Positions 52,774-63,039 of a DNA stretch of 64,000 bases are shown piece by piece (within the stretch, counting starts at the first letter, position 1; each line of letters starts with the position of its first letter). The DNA is from Clostridium thermarum (lineage in GTDB: Bacteria; Bacillota; Clostridia; Clostridiales; Clostridiaceae). The DNA lies in assembly GCF_006351925.1 (NCBI RefSeq), contig NZ_CP040924.1, positions 1,820,001 to 1,884,000 of the forward strand, given 5' to 3'. The position numbers were made by a program, and so were the translations under genes. The notes under the pieces are model-generated. The model was not told the DNA's origin. It did no database searches and worked only from the letters and a program-made list of their open reading frames with translations.

Positions 52774-54882
52774 ATGAGCCATATATTAGAATACGAATTA
52801 GCCGGCAGAAAATTAAAGGCGGAATATGGCAAAATTGGAATGTTATCTAACTGTGCACTGTTAGTGAGTTATGGCGACACAGTAGTGATGGTAAATGTTA
52901 ATGCATCAGACAAACCAAGAGAAGGAATTGACTTCTTTCCACTAAGTGTTGAATACGAAGAACGCCTTTATGCCGTAGGTAAAATTCCGGGGGGATTCGT
53001 AAAAAGAGAGGGGAGGCCTTCAGAAAATGCTATCCTAAACGGAAGAGCAATAGATAGGCCCTTAAGACCATTATTTCCAAAGGGATATAGAAATGATGTG
53101 CAGATTGTCTGCACTGTTTTATCCGTTGAGCCTGATAATCAGCCAGACATATTGGCTATAAATGCGGCCTCTTTAGCCCTATGTTTATCAAGCATACCCT
53201 TTACTGACCCAGTAGGTGCAGTATCCGTTGGTTTAATTGATGGTAAGTTCATCATCAACCCAACTTCAAAGGAAAGAGAGCAAAGTTGTCTTGAACTTAC
53301 AGTATGTGCTACTAAGGATAAAGTAATGATGATTGAGGCTGGTGGAAATGAAATTCCTGAAGACGTAATGTATGATGCAATTATGTTTGGTTTTGAGGAA
53401 TGTAAAAAACTAGCTTTATTCCAAGAAGAAGCCATGAAACAACATGGTAAACCTAAAGCAGCCTTTGAGGTAAGCAAACCTGATGAACAACTGGAAAAAG
53501 AGGTTACTCAGTTTGCTTTTGATATGATAAAGGAAGCAATGTACATAACTGACAAAGACAAAAGAAATGAGGCAATGGATGCTGTTAAGCAGAAGATTTC
53601 CGAAGCCTTTGATGAAAAATATCCTGACAATTTAGCAGATATTGCTGAGATAGTTTATAACCTTCAGAAAAAAATTGTTAGAAATATGATTCTTGTGGAT
53701 CATAGAAGACCTGATGAGAGAAAATTTGATGAAATAAGACCAATTTCATGTGAAGTGGGAATACTACCAAGAACTCATGGTACTGGACTTTTCACCAGAG
53801 GTTTGACTCAGGTATTGACTGTTGCTACCTTAGGAGCTCTAGGTGACGTACAAATACTGGATGGCCTTGGGGAAGAAGAATTCAAGAGATATATGCATCA
53901 CTATAATTTCCCATCCTACAGTGTTGGAGAAGTTAAACCAATGAGGGGACCCGGAAGAAGAGAAATAGGTCATGGTGCTTTGGCAGAAAGAGCATTACAG
54001 CCTTTAATTCCTTCTGAAGAAGAATTCCCATATACTATAAGATTAGTATCTGAGGTTTTAAGTTCTAATGGATCTACTTCCCAAGCCAGTGTCTGCGGAA
54101 GTACCTTGGCATTATTAGATGCAGGTGTTCCAATAAAGAGGCCGGCAGCAGGTATTGCTATGGGGTTAGTAACCAGTGAGGATTTAACACAGGAAGAAAT
54201 ATTGACAGATATTCAAGGAATAGAAGATTTCTTTGGAGATATGGACTTCAAAGTAGCTGGTACCGTAGAAGGAATAACTTCTATACAGGTAGATACTAAG
54301 CTAAGAGGATTATCTAATCAGTGTATCAGAAAAGCTATAGACATGGCAAGAAAAGCCCGACTGGAAATCATAGAAAAAATTACTCAGTGCATACCAAAAC
54401 ATAGAGATGATTTGTCTGTTTATGCTCCTAGAGCTTATACAATGACTATAGACCCTGAAAAGATTAGAGACGTTATAGGTACTGGCGGTAAGGTTATAAA
54501 CAAGATTATAGCAGAAACCGGTGTTAAAATTGACATAAAAGATGACGGAAAGATCTTTGTTATGTCAAGTGATAGCGTTGGAGCTAAGAGAGCGATAAAA
54601 ATGATAGAAGACTTAACAAAGGAAGTTAAAGTAGGAGAAGTTTATCTTGGTAAAGTAACCAAAATTGCTACTTTTGGCGCATTTGTTGAGATTCTTCCAA
54701 ATAAAGAAGGCTTAGTTCATATATCTAAGTTGGATATAGCTAGAGTTAACAAAGTAGAAGATGTGGTTTCTGTTGGCGATGAAATTTTAGTTAAGGTAAC
54801 TGAAATAGATAATCAGGGAAGAATAAATCTTTCTAGAAAAGATGCCATAAAAGATAGTGAGAACGAAGAGAAAGAGCAATAA
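52774..54882 (+). CDS. pnp: Polyribonucleotide nucleotidyltransferase
   Basis: 3'-5' phosphorolytic exoribonuclease. The 702-residue protein has two RNase PH domains ([24 protein letters not shown]... and later [26 protein letters not shown]), an all-alpha linker, KH domain ([20 protein letters not shown]) and a C-terminal S1 domain ([21 protein letters not shown]). GGGAGG precedes the ATG. rpsO-pnp is conserved. Confidence 0.98.
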   Translation: MSHILEYELAGRKLKAEYGKIGMLSNCALLVSYGDTVVMVNVNASDKPREGIDFFPLSVEYEERLYAVGKIPGGFVKREGRPSENAILNGRAIDRPLRPLFPKGYRNDVQIVCTVLSVEPDNQPDILAINAASLALCLSSIPFTDPVGAVSVGLIDGKFIINPTSKEREQSCLELTVCATKDKVMMIEAGGNEIPEDVMYDAIMFGFEECKKLALFQEEAMKQHGKPKAAFEVSKPDEQLEKEVTQFAFDMIKEAMYITDKDKRNEAMDAVKQKISEAFDEKYPDNLADIAEIVYNLQKKIVRNMILVDHRRPDERKFDEIRPISCEVGILPRTHGTGLFTRGLTQVLTVATLGALGDVQILDGLGEEEFKRYMHHYNFPSYSVGEVKPMRGPGRREIGHGALAERALQPLIPSEEEFPYTIRLVSEVLSSNGSTSQASVCGSTLALLDAGVPIKRPAAGIAMGLVTSEDLTQEEILTDIQGIEDFFGDMDFKVAGTVEGITSIQVDTKLRGLSNQCIRKAIDMARKARLEIIEKITQCIPKHRDDLSVYAPRAYTMTIDPEKIRDVIGTGGKVINKIIAETGVKIDIKDDGKIFVMSSDSVGAKRAIKMIEDLTKEVKVGEVYLGKVTKIATFGAFVEILPNKEGLVHISKLDIARVNKVEDVVSVGDEILVKVTEIDNQGRINLSRKDAIKDSENEEKEQ

Positions 54883-54914
54883 AAATAGAAGGGCGTTATG
54901 CCTTTTTATTTTTT
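54881..54914 (+). terminator. Terminator after pnp
   Basis: AAAAATAGAAGGGC (54881-54894) pairs with GCCTTTTTATTTTT (about 54900-54913, with G-U pairs). T-rich tail. Confidence 0.65.
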
Positions 54915-54933
54915 ATGAGAGGTCGGTGATAAC

Positions 54934-56235
54934 ATGTATAATATGATAACATTATCCAATGGACTTAGACTTGTAATTGAAAAGATTGATTATGTTAATT
55001 CTGTAAGCGTAGGGCTTTGGATTGAGAATGGTTCAAGAAATGAGGCTATAAACAATAATGGAATTTCACATTTTATAGAACATATGCTCTTTAAAGGTAC
55101 AAGAAATAGAAGTGCAAAGGAGTTGGCTGAAGTAATCGAAGATGTGGGTGGTCAGCTCAATGCCTTTACAGGAAAAGAAGCTACTTGTTTTTATATAAAG
55201 TTGTTAGATACACACCTGGAGTTATCTCTAGATGTATTGTCTGACATGCTTTTTAACAGTATTTTTAGTGAAGAAGAAATAGAGAGAGAAAAAGGTGTAG
55301 TTATTGAAGAAATTAATATGAGCGAAGATACTCCCGACGATGTTGTAAATGAGCTGCACAGCCAAGTAACATGGGGTGAAGATTCGCTTTCACTTCCTAT
55401 TTTAGGTACTGAAGAAACAGTTAGAAGCTTTACCCGTGCACAGTTAATAGATTATGTTCATTCCTACTACATACCGGAAAACTCTGTTATTTCTATCTGC
55501 GGAAACGTAGATATAAGTAATGTAGAAAAGTTAGTAGAAGCATATTTTGGCAAGTGGAAAAGTGATACTAAGAAAATTACTCATTATTCCTCTCCCGAGA
55601 TACTAACCGGTAGTCTTTATAAGAACAAAGATATAGAGCAGCTTCATATCAGCTTAGGTCTTAAGGGTATACCAATGGGTAATGATGATATATATCCTCT
55701 CTTGCTTTTAAATAATGTATTGGGCGGTGGTGCATCTTCCTTGCTTTTCCAGAAAATCAGGGAGGAGCATGGCTTATGTTACACTGTTTATTCCTATCTT
55801 TCTTCATATATAAATACTGGAGTGATTAATATTTATGCTGGCCTAAACCCTAATTATGCAGCTGATGCCTTAGTGATGATATCTCAAGAAATAGAGGATT
55901 TCATTAAAACAGGAATAAGAGAAGAGAAGTTAATAAAAGCAAAGGAGCAGATTAAGGGTAATTACATTTTGGGATTGGAAAGCACCAGCAGTAGGATGTT
56001 TAGTAACGGTAAAGCTGCACTGTTCCAGAATCGAATTAACAGGCCGGATGAAATACTGAAGAAGATTGACGCCATTACTACTGATAAATTAAATGAAGTT
56101 ATGAAAGTTACATTTGGAAATAGAATAATGAATGCTGCTTTTGTAGGTAAGAATATTAATATTGATCAATACAATGAAATACTGAACTTTGATACAGTAG
56201 CTTTTAAACAAAATACAACTAAGGAATTGGTCTAA
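54934..56235 (+). CDS. M16-family zinc peptidase (MlpA/YmxG-like)
   Basis: Insulinase-family metallopeptidase; B. subtilis YmxG/MlpA sits at the same place after pnp. The 433-residue protein has the inverted HxxEH zinc site H46-F-I-E49-H50 and the distal glutamate E126, i.e. HxxEH-x75-E. A second, inactive-type C-terminal half follows with the RxxY-like GLCYTVYSYLSSY region. No signal peptide is seen, so it acts in the cytoplasm. Substrate is not known. Confidence 0.93.
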   Translation: MYNMITLSNGLRLVIEKIDYVNSVSVGLWIENGSRNEAINNNGISHFIEHMLFKGTRNRSAKELAEVIEDVGGQLNAFTGKEATCFYIKLLDTHLELSLDVLSDMLFNSIFSEEEIEREKGVVIEEINMSEDTPDDVVNELHSQVTWGEDSLSLPILGTEETVRSFTRAQLIDYVHSYYIPENSVISICGNVDISNVEKLVEAYFGKWKSDTKKITHYSSPEILTGSLYKNKDIEQLHISLGLKGIPMGNDDIYPLLLLNNVLGGGASSLLFQKIREEHGLCYTVYSYLSSYINTGVINIYAGLNPNYAADALVMISQEIEDFIKTGIREEKLIKAKEQIKGNYILGLESTSSRMFSNGKAALFQNRINRPDEILKKIDAITTDKLNEVMKVTFGNRIMNAAFVGKNINIDQYNEILNFDTVAFKQNTTKELV

Positions 56236-56307
56236 ATGTTTATCACCTGTAATATAATACCATAGCTTTTCATAAAATCTTTATATAAGATTAAGGAGGT
56301 ATATATT

Positions 56308-56583
56308 ATGGGTGATAACTCTAAACTATACAGTGAAATAGAAAAATATGAGATAATTAATGTAAATGATGGTGAAAAATATAATTATCTAGCAAATAAT
56401 GATGTAATTATTGATGAAAATGGGTACTTAAAGTTAATAATACTAAATAAGTCACAATCTAAGTTTAGCTTTTTTAGTAATAATGAGTTTTTGGAAGTAC
56501 CCTGGGAATGCGTGAAAAAAATTGGTTTAAGGACTATAATAATTGATGCGGATGAGCAATCAATAAAAAAGACCCGATTATAA
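56308..56583 (+). CDS. YlmC/YmxH family PRC-barrel sporulation-associated protein
   Basis: 91-residue protein with a PRC-barrel-like pattern: short strands, YLANNDVIIDENGYLKLIIL, FFSNNEFLEVPWECVKKIGLRTIIID. YlmC/YmxH proteins are small, spore-former-enriched and of unknown mechanism. AAGGAGGT precedes the ATG. It lies between the M16 peptidase gene and dapG, as ymxH does in B. subtilis, but the dipicolinate synthase genes that follow there are missing here. Confidence 0.88.
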   Translation: MGDNSKLYSEIEKYEIINVNDGEKYNYLANNDVIIDENGYLKLIILNKSQSKFSFFSNNEFLEVPWECVKKIGLRTIIIDADEQSIKKTRL

Positions 56584-56599
56584 GGCGTGGAGGTATGTG

Positions 56600-57799
56600 A
56601 TGAAAATAATAGTGCAGAAATTCGGTGGAACATCAGTATCTACCAAAGAACGAAGGCAGTCTGCTATCAACAAGGTAGTTGATTGTGTTAAGAAGGGTTA
56701 TAAACCAGTAGTTGTAGTATCTGCCATGGGGAGGATGAATGATCCCTATGCCACCGATACCCTACTTTCATTGGTTAAAAAGGATTTTTTGGATAATAAT
56801 AAAATGGCATCAGACTTATTGATGAGTTGTGGAGAAATAATTAGTTCTGTAGTTTTTACAGCAGATCTTTATGAAGCTGGTTATACAGCAACACCTTTGA
56901 CTGGTGGACAAGCAGGTTTGATAACTAATGACAAATATGGTGAAGCTGAGGTTATAAAGGTTAATACCACAAAAATTCTAGAAGTTCTCGATTCCTCATC
57001 TATCCCGGTTATAGCAGGCTTTCAGGGGATAAGTGAAAGTGGCTATATTACAACTTTGGGACGAGGCGGCAGTGATGTATCAGCAGCGATAATTGGTGGA
57101 GCTCTAGGAGCAGAAGAAGTAGAAATATACACAGATGTGGATGGTATAATGACTGCAGATCCAAGAATAGTTAATAATGCATCACTTATCAAGGAAATAA
57201 GCTATAATGAAGTTTTTCAATTGGCAGAACAGGGAGCTAAGGTTATTCATCCAAGGGCTGTGGAAGCTGCTATGAAATATAATATTAAGTTAGCAATAAA
57301 GAATACACTAAATGACTGTGAAGGAACAGTAATAACCAGCGCTGTAACTCACGGAGAAGAAGGTAAGGTTATTACTGGTATAACTCATATGAGCCATAGA
57401 GTCCAAGTAAAGATAAATTATGAAGACAACAAGAATAACGGTAGCTATGACGATATTCTAGATATACTAGGTAGAAATAATATCAGTATAGATTTAATAA
57501 ACGTTTTTCCACACGAGAAGATTTTTACTATAGATGATAAAGATAAAGAATTTGTATATAATTTGATGGAGAGTATGAATTTGATATATAACAAACAGGA
57601 GGAATGCAGCAAAATCGCTGTTGTTGGCATAGGAATGAAGGGCGTTCCCGGTGTTATGGCTAGAATACTGAAAAGACTTAGGAATGAAGGTATTGAGGTC
57701 CTGCAGACAGCAGATTCTCACATGACAATATGGTGTTTAGTGAAATCCTCGAAAACCCAACAAGCTATAGTAGCTCTTCATAAAGAATTTGATTTATAG
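56600..57799 (+). CDS. dapG: Aspartate kinase
   Basis: First step of aspartate-family amino-acid synthesis. The 399-residue protein has KFGGTSVS (8-15), SAMGRMND, GRGGSDVSAAIIGGALGA and EIYTDVDGIMTADPRIV, then two ACT domains (about 265-400), so allosteric control by lysine/threonine-like effectors is likely. ATG 56600 has GGAGGT at 5 bp; the upstream GTG is too close. It resembles the B. subtilis dapG class by position near spoIIIE. Confidence 0.93.
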   Translation: MKIIVQKFGGTSVSTKERRQSAINKVVDCVKKGYKPVVVVSAMGRMNDPYATDTLLSLVKKDFLDNNKMASDLLMSCGEIISSVVFTADLYEAGYTATPLTGGQAGLITNDKYGEAEVIKVNTTKILEVLDSSSIPVIAGFQGISESGYITTLGRGGSDVSAAIIGGALGAEEVEIYTDVDGIMTADPRIVNNASLIKEISYNEVFQLAEQGAKVIHPRAVEAAMKYNIKLAIKNTLNDCEGTVITSAVTHGEEGKVITGITHMSHRVQVKINYEDNKNNGSYDDILDILGRNNISIDLINVFPHEKIFTIDDKDKEFVYNLMESMNLIYNKQEECSKIAVVGIGMKGVPGVMARILKRLRNEGIEVLQTADSHMTIWCLVKSSKTQQAIVALHKEFDL

Positions 57800-57874
57800 T
57801 TAAATTGCTATAAAGTATATTTAAACCCTCTGATGTACAAAATAATAAAAGCAAACGTATATGGAGGGATTGCT

Positions 57875-58564
57875 TTGGCTGATGAAGAAAAAATTCAACA
57901 AAAAGAAGATAAACGAGAAAATATAAAAGAATTAGGTACTACTGATATAGCTCGCCCAGACGAGCGCATTCAAGTTGTTCCTATAATAGGACAAATAGAA
58001 GGTCATAATCTATTGTCACCTCAAACAAAAGCTACTAAGTATGAACATATTATACCGCAGCTAATAGGTATGGAGCGTGATGAGAAAGTTGAGGGTATAT
58101 TGATAGTACTTAATACTGTAGGTGGAGATGTGGAGGCTGGCTTAGCAATTGCAGAAATGATAAATAGTTTGAGTAAGCCTACGGTTTCTCTGGTAATTGG
58201 GGGAGGACATTCAATTGGAGTGCCCCTGGCTACTTCTGCAAATTATTCATTTATTTCACCTACTGCAACAATGATTGTTCATCCAATAAGAATGACGGGG
58301 CTGGTTATTGGTGTACCGCAAACATTTGAGTATTTCAACAAAATGCAAAAGAGAATAATTGATTTTGTTACCAGAACATCGAAGATAAGTAGCGATAGAT
58401 TTGTAAAGCTCATGCTTCAATCTGACGAGTTGCTGAATGATATGGGAACAATATTGATTGGAAAGCAAGCTGTTGAAGAGGGCATAATCGACGAAGTGGG
58501 TGGAATAAAAGAAGCCCTTTCAAAATTAAATAGTTTGATTGAGGAAAGCAAAAAGCAACCATAG
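57875..58564 (+). CDS. tepA: ClpP-like serine protease TepA (YmfB)
   Basis: Clp-protease-fold enzyme; B. subtilis TepA aids secretion and degrades spore proteins (SASP) at germination. The protein contains GDVEAGLAIAEMI, the serine nucleophile loop GGGHSIGVPLATSA, and TATMIVHP with the histidine. GGAGGG supports the TTG start at 57875 (229 residues); the longer frame to 57833 has no ribosome site. Location before spoIIIE matches Bacillus. The terminator hairpin overlaps its stop codon. Confidence 0.9.
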   Translation: MADEEKIQQKEDKRENIKELGTTDIARPDERIQVVPIIGQIEGHNLLSPQTKATKYEHIIPQLIGMERDEKVEGILIVLNTVGGDVEAGLAIAEMINSLSKPTVSLVIGGGHSIGVPLATSANYSFISPTATMIVHPIRMTGLVIGVPQTFEYFNKMQKRIIDFVTRTSKISSDRFVKLMLQSDELLNDMGTILIGKQAVEEGIIDEVGGIKEALSKLNSLIEESKKQP

Positions 58565-58590
58565 GAGATACCTATGGTTAAATTTTTATA
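58557..58590 (+). terminator. Terminator overlapping the tepA stop
   Basis: AACCATAGG (58557-58565) pairs with CCTATGGTT (58571-58579), loop AGATA, then an A-T-rich tail with a short T-run. Confidence 0.65.
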
Positions 58591-58642
58591 AAAAAAAGGA
58601 TATTAAAAAGTGATGTAGAAATAATACCAAGAGGTGATGACG

Positions 58643-60877
58643 TTGGCTAAAAAGAAAAGTAAATCTAATTTACATAATGACATTTATGGAGTGACCTTAG
58701 TGGCCTTTGGCCTATTAACATTGATCAGTGTATTTACATTAAAAGCAGGATTATTAGGTGGATTTATAAAAAATATATTGTTTGCATTAATAGGGATCGG
58801 AGCTTTCTTATTACCGCTTTTTATTATTTTTATAGGCATTGCAATGATAATTACCAAGGGAAATTTAAAATTTGAAAAGAAATTCTACGGAATTCTTACC
58901 TTTGTAATTAACACCATATTGTTTGTGCAGCTAGCTAACATTGATAAATTTTATTATGGTGATTTTGTAAATGGTCTTGTAGATGTAGCTATGAGTAAAA
59001 ATTTTGCACATGGTGGCGTATTAAGCTATATTATAACGGTTCCTCTGTATAAGCTGTTAGGTAGTACTGGTTGTTATATCCTCTATTGTACTGTATACAT
59101 AATTAGCATGATGATAGTTTTCAACTTTACAATTATGGATGTGGTGGGGAAAATTAAGCTCCCAAGAAAGCAAAAAGAAAAAAAGCAAGTTTTATCGGAT
59201 GTACAGGAGGTAGCACTGACAGAGGAAGTAGTTAATGATAAGGGGAATTATATAAATGATATCAATAAGAAGATAAAAATAATAGATTTTATGAAGAATA
59301 ATAATGTTGAAGAAGAAGGAAACTTATTGCAAAAAGCCGCTGTAAGCATCGAAAAAAAGCATAATTCCGTTGGTGAGGCTAAAGAAGATATTAGTAAATC
59401 CATTTCTGAAGAGATAATGCAGAATTTTAATGATGTGGCAGCAGCATATAGTTTTCCCTCAACAGATCTTTTAAACATAAATAATTCTCTTAATATGAAC
59501 AAGGAGGATAAAAAAGGCTTGCTGAACAGTGCAGCAAAGCTGGAAGAGACCTTAAGCAGCTTTGGAGTTGAAGCTAAGGTTATTCAGGTAACTAAAGGCC
59601 CATCTGTAACTAGGTATGAGTTGCAGCCCAGTTCCGGTGTAAAGGTAAGCAAAATAGTGAATCTTTCGGATGATATAGCACTTAGTCTTGCTGCAAAAGG
59701 GGTTCGTATAGAAGCGCCAATACCAGGAAAAGCGGCAGTAGGAATCGAAGTTCCCAATAAGGAGCTGATTCCGGTATATCTAAGAGAGGTTTTAGAGTCT
59801 GAAGAGTTTAAGAACAATAAAAATAATCTTTCTTTTTCATTGGGTAAAGATATTGCAGGAAACTGTGTAGTTGCAGACCTGACCAAAATGCCCCATTTAC
59901 TTATAGCGGGGGCTACTGGCTCAGGAAAAAGTGTATGTATAAACACCCTAATTATAAGTTTACTATACAAGTACTCACCTGATGATGTCAAGCTGTTAAT
60001 GGTGGATCCTAAAGTGGTAGAGTTAAGTGTTTATAATGGTATTCCGCACCTACTCATTCCGGTAGTAACAGATCCCAAAAAAGCAGCTGGAGCTCTTAAT
60101 TGGGCTGTAAATGAAATGACAAGAAGATATAAGCTGTTTGCAGATAACTCTGTAAGAAATGTAGAGGGATACAATGAACTCTTGGAAAAGGGAAAGGTTA
60201 CAGAAAAGTTGCCTTGGATAGTCATTATAGTTGATGAGCTGGCTGATTTGATGATGGTCTGTCCAGGGGATGTGGAAAATTACATAGGTAGGTTAGCCCA
60301 GATGGCAAGAGCCGCTGGTATGCATCTTGTAATTGCCACCCAGAGACCTTCTGTTGATGTTATAACAGGTGTTATAAAAGCTAATATACCTTCCAGAATT
60401 TCATTTGCAGTTTCAAGCCAAATAGATTCCAGAACTATACTGGACAGTACAGGAGCTGAGAAACTTCTAGGTAAAGGGGACATGCTTTTCTATCCAGTTG
60501 GTGAAGCTAAGCCAATAAGAATACAAGGTGCTTATATTGGTGAAGAGGAAGTAGAGAAAGTTGTAAATTTCATAAAGAGTCAACAGAATATAAGTGAATA
60601 TAAGGAGGAAATACTGAATCACATTAACTCTGAACAGGAATATGAGGAAGAATTTGATGAGTTATTGGATGAAGCAATAAGAATTGTGGTGGAATGCGAT
60701 CAAGCTTCTACTTCCCTATTGCAAAGAAGGCTAAGAATCGGCTATAATAGAGCCGCTAGACTAATAGATCAACTTGAGGCGAAGGGGATTATCTCTGCAA
60801 GAGATGGAAGTAAGCCACGTCAAATTTTAGTGGATAGAAATTCTTATCTAAATAATGAAATTATAGGTGATGATTAA
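58643..60877 (+). CDS. spoIIIE: DNA translocase SpoIIIE (FtsK family)
   Basis: Pumps the chromosome into the forespore. 744 residues: four N-terminal transmembrane segments (about 15-165), a linker, then alpha/beta motor domain with GATGSGKS at 423-430, [11 protein letters not shown], and a C-terminal gamma winged helix ([26 protein letters not shown]). Start: TTG 58643 with GAGGTGATG upstream gives MAKKKSKS, like B. subtilis SpoIIIE MAKKK; the ATG at 58637 is less likely. Confidence 0.96.
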   Translation: MAKKKSKSNLHNDIYGVTLVAFGLLTLISVFTLKAGLLGGFIKNILFALIGIGAFLLPLFIIFIGIAMIITKGNLKFEKKFYGILTFVINTILFVQLANIDKFYYGDFVNGLVDVAMSKNFAHGGVLSYIITVPLYKLLGSTGCYILYCTVYIISMMIVFNFTIMDVVGKIKLPRKQKEKKQVLSDVQEVALTEEVVNDKGNYINDINKKIKIIDFMKNNNVEEEGNLLQKAAVSIEKKHNSVGEAKEDISKSISEEIMQNFNDVAAAYSFPSTDLLNINNSLNMNKEDKKGLLNSAAKLEETLSSFGVEAKVIQVTKGPSVTRYELQPSSGVKVSKIVNLSDDIALSLAAKGVRIEAPIPGKAAVGIEVPNKELIPVYLREVLESEEFKNNKNNLSFSLGKDIAGNCVVADLTKMPHLLIAGATGSGKSVCINTLIISLLYKYSPDDVKLLMVDPKVVELSVYNGIPHLLIPVVTDPKKAAGALNWAVNEMTRRYKLFADNSVRNVEGYNELLEKGKVTEKLPWIVIIVDELADLMMVCPGDVENYIGRLAQMARAAGMHLVIATQRPSVDVITGVIKANIPSRISFAVSSQIDSRTILDSTGAEKLLGKGDMLFYPVGEAKPIRIQGAYIGEEEVEKVVNFIKSQQNISEYKEEILNHINSEQEYEEEFDELLDEAIRIVVECDQASTSLLQRRLRIGYNRAARLIDQLEAKGIISARDGSKPRQILVDRNSYLNNEIIGDD

Positions 60878-60948
60878 TAAAAAACTTGTTAAATATATAA
60901 AAGAGTTTTAAAATATATTTATAAATTTAAACTTTAGGAGGAAATAAA

Positions 60949-62283
60949 TTGACGGTATACAAGTTAGGCTTAATAAGCTTAGGATGCGATAAAAACAGAG
61001 TTGACACAGAAATAATTCTTGGAAGTCTCAAGGATAAGTTTGAAGTGACTAATGATCCAAAGGAAGCAGATGTCATAATCGTTAATACCTGTGGATTCAT
61101 TGAAGCTTCTAAGCAGGAATCTATAAACACAATTTTAGAAATGGCAGAGTATAAGAAGAATTATAAATGTAAAGTATTGATTGCAACGGGGTGTCTTACA
61201 CAAAGGTATAAAGCGGAGCTTCAGGAACTAATGCCTGAAATAGATATTATTTTGGGAGTCAATGATTACGATAAAATATCCGCAGCTATTGAAAAGTTTT
61301 ACTCTGACCATCAAAAGATTATATTATGCTCAGACAGTAATATAATAAATGAAGGTGAGAGGGTACTTACAACCGGCAAGAATTTTGCTTATTTAAGGAT
61401 AAGCGAGGGATGTAATAATAATTGTACATATTGCGCTATTCCAAAAATACGTGGACCTTATCGCAGTAGATCTATGGAGAATATAATAAAAGAAACTCAT
61501 CAACTGGTAAGTCAAGGAGTTAGCGAGATAATCTTAATTGCACAAGATACCACCTTATATGGCATTGATATATATGGTACAAAGAGCTTACCAAAACTAA
61601 TTGATGAGATTTCAAAAGTAGAAGGTGTGAAGTGGATTAGATTGTTATATTGCTATCCAGAAGAGATTACAGATGAGCTGATAGATGTAATAGCAAATAA
61701 TCCAAAGGTTTGTAAATACATTGATATGCCTATACAACATATAAGTGACAGGATCCTAAGACGAATGGGGAGAAGAGGTAAAAAAGAAAATATTATTTTA
61801 GTAATTAAAAAATTAAAAGCAAAGGTTAAAGATATTGCATTAAGAACTACTTTTATTGTAGGCTTTCCCGGTGAGACAGAAGAAGATTTTCAGGAATTGT
61901 GTGATTTTGTAAAAGATACTTGTTTTGATAATATGGGAGTATTTCAATATTCTCCCGAAGAGGGTACAGCCGCTGCTAGCATGAAGGAGACTATTGATGA
62001 TAAAACAAAGTCTAAACGAGAGCATGAGATCATGTTATTGCAGCAGAAGGTTTCATTAAATAACAATAGGGCTAAAATTGGAAAAGTATTTGAGACCCTT
62101 GTGGAAAGTAAAGATGGAGAGTACTATATTGGTAGAACCATGCAGATGGCTCCAGATATTGATGGTTTGATGTATATTAGTAGCAACGAAAATATAGATC
62201 TAGGATCTTATATTACTGTTAAAGTTAATGAGGCTAGCGAGTATGATTTAGTAGGAGATGTATATTATGAATCTGGCAAATAA
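60949..62283 (+). CDS. rimO: Ribosomal protein S12 methylthiotransferase RimO
   Basis: Methylthiolates Asp88 of S12. The 444-residue protein has an N-terminal UPF0004 domain with cluster cysteines ([26 protein letters not shown]), radical SAM C155-x3-C159-x2-C162 (CNNNCTYC) and a C-terminal TRAM domain. TTG start with AGGAGGA. It overlaps pgsA by 17 bp. Confidence 0.96.
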   Translation: MTVYKLGLISLGCDKNRVDTEIILGSLKDKFEVTNDPKEADVIIVNTCGFIEASKQESINTILEMAEYKKNYKCKVLIATGCLTQRYKAELQELMPEIDIILGVNDYDKISAAIEKFYSDHQKIILCSDSNIINEGERVLTTGKNFAYLRISEGCNNNCTYCAIPKIRGPYRSRSMENIIKETHQLVSQGVSEIILIAQDTTLYGIDIYGTKSLPKLIDEISKVEGVKWIRLLYCYPEEITDELIDVIANNPKVCKYIDMPIQHISDRILRRMGRRGKKENIILVIKKLKAKVKDIALRTTFIVGFPGETEEDFQELCDFVKDTCFDNMGVFQYSPEEGTAAASMKETIDDKTKSKREHEIMLLQQKVSLNNNRAKIGKVFETLVESKDGEYYIGRTMQMAPDIDGLMYISSNENIDLGSYITVKVNEASEYDLVGDVYYESGK

Positions 62284-62857
62284 GTTAACCGTTTTAAGAA
62301 TTTTTCTAGTTCCCTTGTTCTTAATATTCATTGCTATCCGAGATATTCCCTATGGATCAATAATGGCAACACTGGTATTTATAATTGCAGCATTGACAGA
62401 TAAGCTTGACGGATACATAGCCAGAAGCAGAAACCAAATAACAAAGTTTGGTAAATTTTTGGATCCGCTGGCGGATAAATTATTGGTTACTGCCGCCTTA
62501 ATATCTTTAGTTGAGTATAGAATAATACCTGCGTGGCCTGCAGTTATTATTATTGCAAGGGAGTTTGCAGTATCTGGATTGAGAACAATTGCAGCCTCAG
62601 AAGGCCTGGTTATTGCTGCCAGCTGGTGGGGAAAAATAAAAACAGTTATACAGATAATAGCAATAATTATCGCACTTTTACAGTTTAACCTCGAAATCCA
62701 ACCAGAGTTGACTAAGGGTTTTGCCTTCATTGATACTATAAAAAAGTTTATGCCTCTTCTAACTGAAATTTCGTTGTACTTAACCGTTATTATAACGTTG
62801 TTATCTGGATATGACTATTTTGTTAAGAATAAGCATGTAATAAAAATTGAAAAATGA
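62267..62857 (+). CDS. pgsA: CDP-diacylglycerol-glycerol-3-phosphate 3-phosphatidyltransferase
   Basis: Makes phosphatidylglycerol phosphate. The 196-residue membrane protein has the CDP-alcohol phosphotransferase motif D-x2-DG-x2-AR-x8-G-x3-D-x3-D ([11 protein letters not shown]...[11 protein letters not shown]). About 4-6 transmembrane helices. ATG 62267 with TAGGAG 9 bp upstream is preferred over ATG 62258. It follows rimO by overlap and ends before the recA control region. Confidence 0.95.
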   Translation: MNLANKLTVLRIFLVPLFLIFIAIRDIPYGSIMATLVFIIAALTDKLDGYIARSRNQITKFGKFLDPLADKLLVTAALISLVEYRIIPAWPAVIIIAREFAVSGLRTIAASEGLVIAASWWGKIKTVIQIIAIIIALLQFNLEIQPELTKGFAFIDTIKKFMPLLTEISLYLTVIITLLSGYDYFVKNKHVIKIEK

Positions 62858-62939
62858 TTAAGCTAATAATAATAAATAATTTTAAAATATAATGTATATT
62901 ATTTCTTATTATGGCAAGAATTGAAATATCGCCAAACGT

Positions 62940-62963
62940 AAGTTCCTTTATTAGGAACTTTTT
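62940..62963 (+). terminator. Terminator after pgsA
   Basis: AAGTTCC (62940-62946) pairs with GGAACTT (62954-62960), loop TTTATTA, followed by TTT. Confidence 0.75.
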
Positions 62964-62972
62964 AATATAATG

Positions 62973-63001
62973 TTGACTTATTATTAAGGATAAGTTATAA
63001 T
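62973..63001 (+). promoter_or_regulatory. recA promoter
   Basis: TTGACT (62973-62978), 17-bp spacer, TATAAT (62996-63001). Confidence 0.85.
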
Positions 63002-63009
63002 TATTAATA

Positions 63010-63021
63010 GAACACATGTTC
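63010..63021 (+). promoter_or_regulatory. LexA (SOS) box
   Basis: GAACACATGTTC, a perfect GAAC-N4-GTTC palindrome just after the recA promoter -10, matching the Gram-positive LexA operator core. Confidence 0.85.
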
Positions 63022-63039
63022 GGAAAGGGATGAGAAACA

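Noticed and set aside
56236-56307. Lysine riboswitch before dapG/ylmC
   Set aside because: The gap is only 72 bp and shows no conserved lysine-riboswitch helices.
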